64,000 nt of DNA from Alopecurus myosuroides (taxonomy: Eukaryota; Streptophyta; Magnoliopsida; Poales; Poaceae). Positions 54,665 through 64,000 of this stretch are shown in pieces. The notes under the pieces are model-generated. The model was not told the origin of the DNA. It worked only from the letters and a program-made list of their open reading frames with translations, and searched no databases. A program made the translations under genes and the position numbers. The first letter of the stretch is position 1, and every line of letters starts with the position of its first letter. The stretch covers positions 61,665,904 through 61,729,903 of the forward strand of contig CM054061.1 in assembly GCA_028641055.1 (NCBI GenBank), in the 5' to 3' direction.

Positions 54665-55248
54665 ATGGAAGTCAAAGCCATGAGTTCTGGGAGTGACATC
54701 AATGCGAGAGGGTTGGGATCCAAGGTGCATGATGGCAACGACCTAAGTGACATGGGGCAGTCTGTGCACGAAGATCCTAGTGAAAGTGATTTGTCCCAAA
54801 CTTCGTTCTACGAGGGCGTGAAGAAAATGGTATGTGTAACGTTTTCCTTTTTTTGTGTCAGTTGTCAGTGTCTTTTTGGTTTTCCCGGTAGTTTTTATAC
54901 GAGCTAAGTATTTTGCCTGTGTTTCAGTTGACGGTTTTTTTTTTTGCTAACTCCCCTGTATAAATTTTTCAGATTGCTAGGAGCGAAAAGAGAAAAGATA
55001 GGCGGCGGACTGCACGCAAGCTTATCAGGAAGGTAACAACCACTAAATCATACTTGTGTTTGTTACTTTTCTTATTCTTTTTTGTCTCTGATTTTTGTAT
55101 GCATGCTTTTGTTTAGTTAACCCTTGTTTTGTCTGAGTTGTTGATTTTAACTAGTTCGTTATGTATTTTTTATCTGTCTGTAGAGGCCTAAAGCCAGTGC
55201 AAACATAGATGGCGATCTTCCTATAGCTTACAGCAGATGCAGTCTCCC
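54665..55248 (+). pseudogene. Unrecognised spliced gene, interrupted by CACTA-2
   Basis: Three exon pieces join in frame: 54665-54829 (MEVKAMSSGSDINARG...), 54973-55032 (IARSEKRKDRRRTARKLIRK) and 55184-55248 (RPKASANIDGDLPIAYSRC). The introns are GT...AG. The protein has an acidic Ser-rich N-terminus and a strongly basic stretch that could be a nuclear-localisation signal. The third exon runs into the CACTA start at 55249, so the gene is broken unless the transposon leaves. If the surrounding element is Mutator-like this would be the N-terminus of its FAR1/MURA-like transposase; no conserved domain is visible yet. Confidence 0.5.
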
Positions 55249-55259
55249 CACTACTAGGA

Positions 55260-55625
55260 AAATGGCTATAGGAGTGATGATACCCGTGACGCACATCACT
55301 TTTGGCGCGTCACGCCTATTACCCGCGGCGCACCACGTTTCTGCGCGTCGCGCCTAAGAGCATAGCCGCGGCGCACCGAAAGGAAGGCACGTCGCGCCTA
55401 TGTGTGGGGCCGGGGTGGCGAGCCTCCGAGGCATACCCGCGGCGCACCAACCCAGCGGTGCGTCACGGCTATGTTGGGTAGCCGCGGCGCACGTTCCAGT
55501 GGTGCGTCACGGCTATCTTTTCCACGGGTGGCATCTATAGCCGTGACGCACCACTGGAACGTGCGCCGCGGGTACCCAGCATAGCCGTGACGTGCCGAAT
55601 ATGATGTGCGTCACGGGTATACCTG
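55260..55625. repeat. CACTA-2 left subterminal repeats
   Basis: There are about ten copies in both orientations of a GC-rich motif, TAGCCGCGGCGCACC or TAGCCGTGACGCACC with the complement GTGCGTCACGGCTAT. They are likely binding sites of the element's TnpA-like protein. Confidence 0.85.
55467..55586. repeat. 50-base near-perfect hairpin in the CACTA-2 left end
   Basis: Arms 55467-55516 and 55537-55586 are complementary over 50 bases with two mismatches, around a 20-base loop. Pairing continues imperfectly about ten bases further out. Confidence 0.85.
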
Positions 55626-56066
55626 GAACGAATTTAAGTGGTTGGGACCACCCCCCACCTCCCATCCCCCCATATCTCCACCCCATTTTAGATCTGGTCG
55701 CCCCCCACCTCCTCACCACCTCATTTCCCCCATTTTCCCACCATTTAAAACTTATTTAACCTATTTTATTTGATATATATGTGTGGGGAATCTAGTAAAC
55801 ATTTGTCTCCACCCCCATCTCTCACTTTATTACCACTTTCCCTTCCATCTTTTCACTTTCTATAGCCACATACAAACGTACTCTCTCGGTCTCGTGTCGG
55901 CAAGATCTATAGTTGGTGAGTTGTTGGAGGGACGATATGTATATGTGTTGTATGTATGTGTGTCGGCGCCGTGCGTCGTCACAAAAGATTCATATATATG
56001 GTTGCATATAAACATATATGCGAAATTGTGTTGCGTATTTTTGATGAAATTTGTGGATGTCTTAAA

Positions 56067-56175
56067 AATGAGTTGACATGTGTTGCCAAAATGTTGATTC
56101 GTTTCCATTTCGGCGACCACGCACTCCTAGAATGTCCTATTTTTATCATAGGTCATGCCGAATTTTTCCGTCGAC
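56067..56175 (+). promoter_or_regulatory. Leader block shared by both CACTA-2 genes, copy 1
   Basis: It contains AAATGAGTTG, AAATGTTGATT, TTTCGGCGA, GCACTC and GGTCATGCCGAA in this order. It aligns with 62283-62394, upstream of the TnpA-like gene. An intron-like stretch ending ATGTAG follows before the transposase ATG. Confidence 0.65.
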
Positions 56176-56264
56176 GACCATGTGCATGCATCATATATCC
56201 ATATATTACGTAATTTGATTCTAATTAATTTTTCATTTGATCTTTTTTTACTATGTAGGCAACC

Positions 56265-59200
56265 ATGCATATAAGCACAGGCACCGTGGCTAGATTTATG
56301 AAACATGCGACGGACGAAATGTTTCGAAATAGCATGACGGAGATAAGATGTCCTTGTCGAAGATGCAAACTGAAACACTTGATCAGATACGATTCTGGTG
56401 ACTTGGAGTCGCACCTTATCCGTCGTGGTTTTATGGATGGCTACACTCTTTACCCGACAAGTGATGAAGATGAAGAGTCGCCCGGACATGATGAAGGACA
56501 TAATGATCAAGATGAAGGACATGATCATAATCAAGACGAAGGACATCGTGATGAAGATGTCGGACATGATCATAATCAAGACGAAGGACATCAGGTTGAA
56601 GATGTCGTGACATCGTCGTCGGACTGGGTGCGGGACCCTCATGTCCAAGCTCTGCTTCTCAAGGAGACTAGCAACACCAGAGCTGCTGCTAGAGAGAAAT
56701 CGAAGTTGTCGCAACTGGAGATAGACGCCGTTACTCCATTGTATGAAGGATGCGTGAGCGAGGATACCCGTCTGAACGTAACGTTAAGGACCCTCGAGAT
56801 GAAGACAAAACACCGATGGACCGATGCGAGCTACGATGAGAACATGGCATTCTGGCACGACCGTCTTCCCACGGGGAACAAGTGTCCAACGAGCATCGAG
56901 GAGGCGAAAAAAGTCGTGTGCCCTCTGGATTTACCTCACGTGAAATACCATGCTTGCATTAATGACTGCATCATCTATCGGGGCGCGGACGCGGAGAGAA
57001 CCATATGCCCGGTGTGCGACGCAACTCGATACAAGACAGGGAAGAAGGCCTCTCCTCGAAAAGTGGTGTGGTACTTTCCGATAACTTCCCGTCTGCAGCG
57101 GTATTTCGCAGACCCCACACAGGCGAAGCTCATGCAATGGCACGCGGAAAGGAAGAAGCCAGAAGAGCATGATGGAACCGATCCGGAGAATGATGACACG
57201 ATGCTGACACACCCCTCAGATGCTAGCCAGTGGAAGGCGCTAGACATCGAATACCCCGAATTCGGCGACGATCCAAGGAACATCAGGTTGTGCATGAGTA
57301 CGGATGGATTAAATCCTTTTGGCAACCAGAGCAGCACCCATAGCACCTGGCCCGTGTTTGTATGTATATACAACCTACCCCCCTGGTTGTGCTTGAAGAG
57401 GAAGTACATACAGATGAGTATGCTTATTCAAGGGCCGAAACAACCAGGTAACGACATCAATCTGTATGTCCAGTTGTTGGAAGAGGAGCTAGCCACGTTA
57501 TGGGACGAGCCAGCCAATACGTGGGACGCCTATGGAGAAACGTTTTTCCCATTGAGAGCCGCGCTCATCACGACGGTGCATGACTACCTCGGTTACGGAT
57601 ATGTCGCGGGGCAGGTGGCGCACGGATTCTGTGCATGCGTTAGGTGCATGGATGACACTACGTATCTCCAGCTAGAGAGAAACCCCGGGTCATCGAAAAC
57701 CGTGTTCTTGGGGCATCGAAGGTGGCTTCGCAAGGATGACCCGTGGAGAAAACGCAAAGATCTGTTCAACAATGAAGTTGAGATGCGAAGAGCCCCACGT
57801 CAAAGGAGCGGCGAGGAAATCGACGAGCTGTTGAAGAACTGGAAAGAGTGCCCTGCGCCGGGAAAGAAGCGAAAGGCGCCGGCGCCGTTGGAGGGTGTAT
57901 GGAAAACAAGGTCTGTTCTCTGGGACCTGAGGTACTGGAAGATTCTCCGCACACCCCACTGCCTTGACCTCATGCATATCACGAAAAACGTGTGCGAGAG
58001 TCTGCTTGGCACCCTGCTCAACATGCCGGAGAGGACCAAAGATGGGCCGAAAGCAAGGAACGACTTGAGATTTTTGAATATCAGGGGCGAGCTCCACGGA
58101 GGAAAATCGGATGATGATGACGATGACGATGACGATGTGTTAGATGGGACGGAAGGTCGCCGCAAGGGCAAAAAGGCCAAGAAGACGGAATATTACTGCC
58201 CCCCTTCGTGCTTCACGCTATGCGAGAAGGAGATCAACCAATTCTTCAAGTGCCTCCTTGGAGTCAAATTTCCTTACGGTTATGCGGGGAAGATAAGCAG
58301 ATACCTAGACGTACCAAAGCAGAAGTTCAGCAGAATGAAGTCTCACGACTGTCACGTGATGATGACGCAGATACTTCCAGTTGCAATTCGAGGGATAATG
58401 GACGAGCACGTCCGCGAAACGCTGTTTGGACTCTGCAACTTTTTTGACGTCATCTCTCGAAAGTCGATTGGCGTGAAAAAACTCGCAAGGCTACAGGAAG
58501 AGATCGTGGTGATACTATGCGAGCTTGAGATATACTTCCCGCCAGCATTCTTCGACATTATGGTGCATCTCCTTGTCCATGTCGTGGATGATATCATCCA
58601 GCTCGGGCCGCCGTTTTTACACTCCATGATGGCGTTCGAAAGGATGAATGGTTCCATCAAAGGATACGTCCGCAACAGGGCCCGTCCAGACGCAAGCATT
58701 GCCAAGGGCTTTCTGACAGAGGAGTGCATCTCTTTCTGCACGAATTTTCTAGACAAAGATGAGAACCCTGGTCTGCCCGTAAACAGGCACTTTGGCAGGC
58801 TCGGTGGATGGGGACACCGCGAGGGCCAGCACGAAATGAATGTCGACTTTCAGGGCCGACGCAACGACTTTGACAGAGCAAACCTAGTCGCGCTACAACA
58901 TCTAACAGTGGTCGATCCTTGGTTGGAAAAGCACAAATTGCTAATCGCGAAGTATTACAGTGACCGGGGTCAACATAGGACCGAAGCAGAAATAATCAGA
59001 GAGCACAACATCCATTTCACACAGTGGTTCAGGGAGAAGATTATGACCGATCAACCGGAGACGCCTTATTCTGAAGAAGAAAAACTCATACTCACATTGT
59101 CACAAGGCCCCGCACATAACCTCATGACATATCAGGCATAAGATATCAATGGTTACACATTCTACACGGCAAATAAGGACCGGAACTGCGAATACCAGAA

Positions 59201-59720
59201 CTCGGGGGTAACGATGGAATCATTAACAGGTGACGTCAAGGAAAGATACTATGGTAGGATCGACGAGATATGGGAACTCGACTACTACGGAGAGAAGGTG
59301 CCAATGTTCCGTGTCACATGGGCAAAGAGCGTCAGGAAAGAAGGACAATATTTCACCACCATGGTGATACCTGAAGCCAAATCCGGCACGAATGTCACCG
59401 CAAAAAATGAGCCATGGGTCTTGGCTAACAAAGTGGACCAATGCTTCTTCATTACTGACCCGACAAGGCCTAGCCGTGTTGTCGCGCGGAGAGGCAAAAG
59501 AAACATCATCGGAATGGATGGAGTAGCCAACGAGCAAGACTTTGACCAGTACGGCGACCCGAAAATGGAAGATGACAATGACGATGGAACGAAATACACA
59601 ACAAGAAGAAGCAGGACAACACTACCTACGGGTCGCCCATTCCACCGAAGAAGTCACGGTGTCCCGGGACTGAATTACTCAACCGCGACAAAGAAGGGAA
59701 AGAAAATTGTAAAACGCTAG
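56265..59720 (+). pseudogene. CACTA-2 transposase (tnp2 type), one premature stop
   Basis: The frame starts at ATG 56265 and reads 958 residues to a TAA at 59139-59141. The same frame then continues 193 residues to the natural end at 59720. The zinc-type N-terminus (IRCPCRRCKLKHLI) is followed by a His/Asp/Glu repeat (units of DEGHDHNQ). The tnp2 core has candidate catalytic Asp347 (MSTDGLNPF), Asp440 (TVHDYLG) and Asp568 (CLDLMHITKN). A poly-Asp insert near residue 620 precedes the DUF4218-like region (MKSHDCHVMMTQILP, YVRNRARPDAS). The DUF4216-like part lies after the stop (YYGRIDEIWELDYYG). The catalytic core is whole, so a shortened enzyme could still be made. Confidence 0.88.
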
Positions 59721-59965
59721 CTAGAGCTACAAGAATCATTATGTTGCCGTGTGTGTGCATGAATTCGACAAAATTAAGATGATGTAATAAGAATATTTGA
59801 GATTTTATGACATCTAAATTAATCAACACTTTATTTGAGATTTTGCAAATTTCATTATATTTACATCTATGTTGATCTACTATAATTTGCTATGCATATA
59901 TTTATTTATATATTGATTTATTTTGAATCATTTTGTAAGAAATAAAAAATAAAAAAATTTGGGGG
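59721..59965. other. AT-rich 3' region of the transposase gene
   Basis: Nothing coding is seen. A polyadenylation-type AATAAG occurs near 59786. Confidence 0.5.
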
Positions 59966-60034
59966 TGGACAGGAGTCGAACCCTGGTGGGAGGCTAGGCA
60001 GGAAGGGCACTAGCCACTGCGGTAAGTATCAGTT
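59966..60034 (-). other. tRNA-like module in CACTA-2
   Basis: On the minus strand TTACCGCAGTGGCTAGTGCC contains an A-box and GGTTCGACTCC is a perfect B-box. CAGTGGCTAGTGCC is shared with the first module of LTR A, although the element class is different. Confidence 0.5.
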
Positions 60035-60065
60035 GTTGATACCTACCCACGCGCAGTTCTTTTAT

Positions 60066-60245
60066 CTAGATACTACCGATAGGCGTGGCGCACCTCCATC
60101 TTGTGCGCCACAGTTTGCTTAGGCGCGACGCACTGTTCGTTGGCACGTCACGAATAGCTTACGCGCGACGCGCGGTTTTTTGGTGCGCCACGGTTACTTT
60201 ACGCGCGACGCACCTCACCTCGGTGCGTCACCGCTATCCTCTTCT
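60066..60245. repeat. CACTA-2 internal block of terminal-type repeats
   Basis: About seven GC-rich units (TAGGCGTGGCGCACC, ACGCGCGACGCACC and complements such as GGTGCGTCACCGCTAT) recur between the two genes, matching the left-end repeats in style. CTTCTATAG lies at the edge at about 60240. Confidence 0.8.
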
Positions 60246-60246
60246 A

Positions 60247-60719
60247 TAGCACGTACGGGGTCGTTCCCCTCTGCTTCTTCCTCTTCTCCAATCTCGATCT
60301 GGGAAAGAATCACCGTCGCCTCCGCACGATCGCCGCCACCGTCCCCTCCCGTCTAGCTCCCCCTCTGTCTCCATCGATCGCCGCCACCGTCCCCTCCCGT
60401 CCACCACCGCTGCCCTAGCCAGCGTCCCCTCCCGTCCGCCACCGCTGCCCTCTCGCCCTAGCCACACCGCACGCCCACCGCTGCCCTAGCCACCACTGCC
60501 CAGCACCGTAGCCGCCCACCGCCCGGGGAGGAGGGGAGTCGCGCCGCCGTCCACGACAAGGAGGAGGACGAGGAGCCGCGCCGCCATCCACCTACAGGAG
60601 CGCCAAGGCCTCCGTCTTCCACAACGCCGTGGTGCAGCTGCAGGACCGCCAAGGCCGACGGCTTCTTCCCCTTCCACGACGCCGTGTGCAGCTGCGTGAA
60701 CGACTACAGCGAGCCCTAG
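60247..60719 (+). other. GC-rich leader exon of the CACTA-2 TnpA-like gene
   Basis: CGCCGCCACCGTCCCCTCCC-type sequence ends at CTAG|GTAAGA (60719/60720). As in CACTA-1, the leader lies directly after the internal repeat block. Confidence 0.55.
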
Positions 60720-62282
60720 GTAAGACCCCTCCTCCTCCCTCCCGCCATGTTCTTGTTCCTGCTTGCCCTGTTCTTGTTCTTGCCCTGTTCTTGTTCCTGT
60801 TCTTGTACCTGCGTGAACAACGAGCACTGCCTTAGCAAATTTATCCAAGATGATGTAATCCCTTAGCAGTAGACTTTACTTCGCGTTGCATTTGGTGTGA
60901 TGGTGTCTCTGTTCTGTTCTTGCATTTGACCAAGCAATTTTTTTGAGTAGTTTACCACGCAAATATTAAAGAGGTAATTGCAATGTTAGTACACAAACTT
61001 TCTCTAGTGGGAACACTCTAGTCCACCAGGTTGTAAAATAGTACTACATTTAAAATGAAAGTTTGGGAGAAGGAAAACGGTTTACTGGATTTTGTTATTT
61101 GGGAGAAGGAAGCCAGACATTTTTAAGTTGTTTTGCTTTAGTTTCTGAAGTTTAGCTGTTGCATCGTAGTGCATTGGTACATTTTTTGTGTGCATCTCCG
61201 CTCGTTGGATAGTATTCAGCTTCGGTTGTCTCTTCACAGAAGGGCTCTGTATGAAGCCAATTGATGAAAGGATACATTTTTTGCTTGCATGAAAGCGCTG
61301 GCGCACTCTCTGGTGTGCTCTGCCCAGATTTGGTGACCCAATTGTGGCTGACCAAACAGGTGGTTCGTCAAACTATCAGTCTACTAAGATTAGACAAATA
61401 AGAGCTAGATATGCACGAGCCGTCAGTTGGTCACCAACGACGGCACTACATTTTTGACTGACAATAACGGAAGTATGGATGATGCATCAGGCGCCATCTC
61501 TCTCTTAATCGGAGCATAAGGATGAACGAACACGCATAAACGGAGATCCATGTACAGTTGAGTTGAATCAGTAGTTATAGGTGCGTGCAGGTTCAAAACC
61601 CTGAAGATATATAGCTAGTCAACAAAAACGCCGCAGACGGACCTAACCTCCCCCCGATGGCCGTCGAGCACGTCGGTGCGCCCCATCTTGACCATGGCAT
61701 CAGTGATTTTGATGCTCACATCTAAATAAAGGAGATTAAATTCTAATTTTCAGATGAACATGTGAGATGGACCTCTTTATCTATGTAGCCTGCTGCTAGG
61801 CTGCTGCTGTTGTTGTTAGGTTGCTGTTGCTGTTGTATTTCTCCCTTATATAGCTAGGATACTGCTGTTGCTAGGCTGTTGTTGCTAGGCTGTTGTTGCC
61901 AGGTTGATGCTGCTGTTGCTAGGTTGCTGCTGTTGTTGTATTTCTCCCTTATATAGCTAGGATACTGCTGTTGCTAGGCTGTTGTTGCTAGGCTGTTGTT
62001 GCTAGGCTGTTGTTGCCAGGTTGATGCTGCTGTTGCTAGGTTGCTGCTGTTGTTGTATTTCTCCCTTATATAGCTAGGATACTGCTGTTGTATATGAAAT
62101 GACAAGTATTGTGAAATAAACTCTTGGTGTTGTAGTACTGTGTTGTATATGAAATGGCAAGTACTATGTTGTTGAATGTGTCAAAATTTCCCGGGAAGAA
62201 ATCTTGGTGTTGCAGTTTGGTACTTGAACAAATTTGGAAATCTGTCCGGCCATCGAGCCGTTTAAAACTTTGCAGGGAATTC
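60720..62282 (+). other. Long leader intron with a minisatellite
   Basis: From 61785 to about 62095 the sequence is an array of TTGCTAGGCTGTTG and GTTGTATTTCTCCCTTATAT units, including two long direct copies. The remainder is AT-rich without a gene. The end of the intron is not fixed; a further intron probably ends at CCCTTCAG before 62477. Confidence 0.5.
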
Positions 62283-62394
62283 AAATGAGTTGCCCATTTT
62301 CGCCGAAATGTTGATTAATTTCCGTTTCGGCGAGAATCGGGCACTCTAGTGTTAGAAAATTAGCAAAGGTCATGCCGAAATTTTCCCGTGAATT
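62283..62394 (+). promoter_or_regulatory. Leader block shared by both CACTA-2 genes, copy 2
   Basis: It has AAATGAGTTG, GAAATGTTGATT, TTTCGGCGA, GGGCACTC and GGTCATGCCGAA in the same order and spacing as 56067-56175. Confidence 0.65.
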
Positions 62395-62479
62395 TAGGAC
62401 TTAGCCGTTTTCCCGTGATCGAGTAGTATGTCGATTTTTTGTTTCCTTTAGATTAACCAATAATTTCCCCCTTCAGAAC

Positions 62480-64000
62480 ATGGCACACGACGACGAGGCC
62501 TGCGGTTCTAAGCCGTTCTGGCAAATCACCGACGAAGAAGATGAGCAATACGACCCGACGGCGGATGCCTGGGCTGACGCGGACACTAGCGGTGGCGAGG
62601 AGAATGACGCCACGACTAGTGGCGCCGCCGGTGATACCACTAGTGGCGCCGCCGGCGGAAATGACACCACTGATGCCGGCGATCAGACAGATGGTGGTAG
62701 CAAAGCCAACAAGAAGAGGAGACGGAAATGTAACACTCTCCGCACCTACCGTGAAGAGATCACGGAAATTGATAGCTCTGGGTATCCAATCGCGCCCGAG
62801 AAGGTGGTCAAAGGATTCGATAACCAGATTGGTTGCATTGTCCGGGACACTGTCAGGATCTTAACCAATGATCTAAGGAAAAAAGAGAATGCCCATTATC
62901 GGGTTATTCTCTTTAGAAAGCTGCACGGACGATACTTGTACCCGCATCCGCCAGACGAGCCGTTTAAGTACAATAACGACAATCTGGAGGGGAATAAGGT
63001 CAATCATTCCGCCATTGGTAAGATGAACACCGCCTTGGCCAACTGGAAACACCGGGTGAAGGTTAAGGTCTTGGACCCCAAAAATAGCCTGCAGGATGTT
63101 TTAGCGAGTGAGCCGAGAATCACCGAAGATGAACTCCGGGACTTCAAGCTAATTTGCGAGAGCGAAGTCGCCAAGGCTAACTCTGGTTGGGGGCAGAGGA
63201 TGCGGAAGTTGAACATTGGTTCCCACAAACTGGGATGCGGCGGTTACAGAGCGGCGATTCCCAATTGGGAGAAGGAGGACGCCAAACGTGCAGAACAGGG
63301 CATCCCTGACCCTCTCGCAAAGTACTCGCCGCGGACGAAAAACTTCATCAGGGCCCGGTTTACATATGACCCGGTATCTAATGAGTATACTACCGATGAT
63401 GAGAAGGTGAAGACGTTGTATGACAACTTGGTAAGTAAATACACCACCCTAGTTAGTTTGCTCTCGACGATCAAGTCGATTGCATCATAGTGTACTGGTG
63501 GAATTCTAAACGGTTCACGCTAATTGTGCAGAACTTAGAAATCGAAAGTGGTGGAACCTCGTCATCCATGCCGAGGCTGCACGGCCCGTGGGACGACACT
63601 TTAAATAGGGCGGTGAACGTGACGCAGGGGAAGGAAAAGCACAAAAGGCCGTCAGGTGGCCGAGTTTGTGGCCTGGGCACGACGACGAAGCTCAGAGAGT
63701 ACTTCAAGGAGCCCAGGGAGGCGAGAAGGAATAGAAAGAGGAGCATCGAAGATATCCAACGTGACGAAGCCCGCGATCGCGAGATTGCAGACCTCAAGGC
63801 CAAAGTTGCCGATATTCCTAATATTGTCAAAACAGCTTTGGCAGAACAAATGGGCAGCGTTTTGCCTACCATCTACGATGTGGTTACTCGATGGAATGAA
63901 GGAGGTCGAGTGGGGCCGTGCCCGGTGCCTAGCGTGCAGGGCAGCAACTCAAGAGACTTGTCCAGAGTCTCGCCGGCCAACGCCACGATGGCGGACCCAC
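62480..64000 (+). CDS. CACTA-2 TnpA-like protein, 3' end outside the window
   Basis: Exon 1 is 62480-63430 (317 codons), then a GT...AG intron, then exon 2 from 63532 past the window end, phase 0. The N-terminus is acidic with a Thr/Ser/Gly/Ala repeat (TTSGAAGDTTSGAAGG), followed by a basic stretch (ANKKRRRK), a likely nuclear signal. The Transposase_24 region follows at about residues 100-317 (GCGGYRAAIPNWEKEDAKRA, comparable to the CACTA-1 protein), then in exon 2 a coiled coil (RDREIADLKAKVADI). No stop occurs. Whether it ends in a Ulp1 domain cannot be seen. Confidence 0.82.

Larger units (their letters stand above)
53149..55248 (+). mobile_element. Probable Mutator-like element, 5' part, cut by CACTA-2
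   Basis: GGAATTGCTAAAACTCAGGC at 53149, with the palindrome CTCAGGCGCCTGAG and TGAGATTTAACAAAATCTCC, looks like the terminal repeat of a grass Mutator-like element. A GC-rich leader (53380-53580) ending near CCAG|GTGAAG, a long intron and a spliced coding region follow. The far end lies beyond CACTA-2 and outside the window. The class is inferred from one end only. Confidence 0.4.
55249..64000 (+). mobile_element. CACTA-2: CACTA transposon, right end outside the window
   Basis: It starts CACTACTAGGAAAATGGC, preceded by CCC (55246-55248) as likely target duplication. It carries its own subterminal repeats, a tnp2-type transposase gene, an internal repeat block and a TnpA-like gene. The end sequence and the repeat motif differ from CACTA-1, so it is another family. 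Confidence 0.9.

Noticed and set aside
60234..60848. Several Gly/Arg-rich frames on the minus strand
   Set aside because: They are shadows of the GC-rich leader exon of the CACTA-2 TnpA-like gene.

Overview
The window looks like heterochromatic or intergenic DNA from a large-genome grass. I favour a pooid such as a member of the wheat/barley/oat/ryegrass group, but the sequence does not prove the genus. The evidence is 4-5 kb gypsy LTRs using the initiator-Met primer site, Tat-type and CACTA transposons, a Stowaway-like MITE end, and a pair of MATH-BTB genes. Almost everything except that pair is mobile DNA.

Positions 1-33748 are a stack of nested LTR retrotransposons, all read on the minus strand. 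Element C (16098-33748) is an old chromovirus-type Ty3/gypsy element with 4.6 kb LTRs and a gag-pol full of nonsense changes. Element D (25826-29099) is a short Tat-like element that jumped exactly into the primer-site/LTR boundary of C and made an AACTT target duplication. Element B (9554-16097 visible) interrupts the left LTR of C and keeps its 5' LTR, an extra ORF upstream of gag, and half of gag. Element A (to 9553) interrupts the gag of B. A is two nearly identical 4.6 kb LTRs around only 0.5 kb of internal DNA, so it is non-autonomous and young.

Positions 33749-38612 hold the only host-like sequence: an unrecognised gene fragment and two intact MATH-BTB genes in tail-to-tail orientation, with similar promoters. 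They are probably CUL3 ubiquitin-ligase adaptors.

Positions 38613-53093 are one complete CACTA element (CACTA-1) with matching terminal inverted repeats and a CGG target duplication. It encodes a tnp2-type transposase (1105 aa), a TnpA-like protein fused to a Ulp1-type cysteine protease (1065 aa, eight exons), a small coiled-coil tail-anchored protein, an AP2/ERF-like protein, a DEDDy 3'-5' exonuclease-like protein on the opposite strand, and an unrecognised 130-aa protein. A segment with a CCAAT box and a TATA box is present twice. One copy stands before the AP2/ERF-like gene. The other stands before a tandem array of three long RNA hairpins whose stems carry compensatory changes. I consider this duplicated-promoter cassette the most interesting object in the window. 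CACTA-1 sits inside the promoter of the second MATH-BTB gene; the severed distal promoter is at 53097-53145.

Positions 53149-55248 are the start of a probable Mutator-like element carrying a spliced gene. It is cut by a second CACTA element (CACTA-2, 55249 to beyond the window). CACTA-2 has the same plan as CACTA-1: terminal repeats, transposase gene (one premature stop), an internal block of its own terminal-type repeats, a GC-rich leader, then a TnpA-like gene that runs off the window. All assignments come from reading the sequence; no database search was possible.
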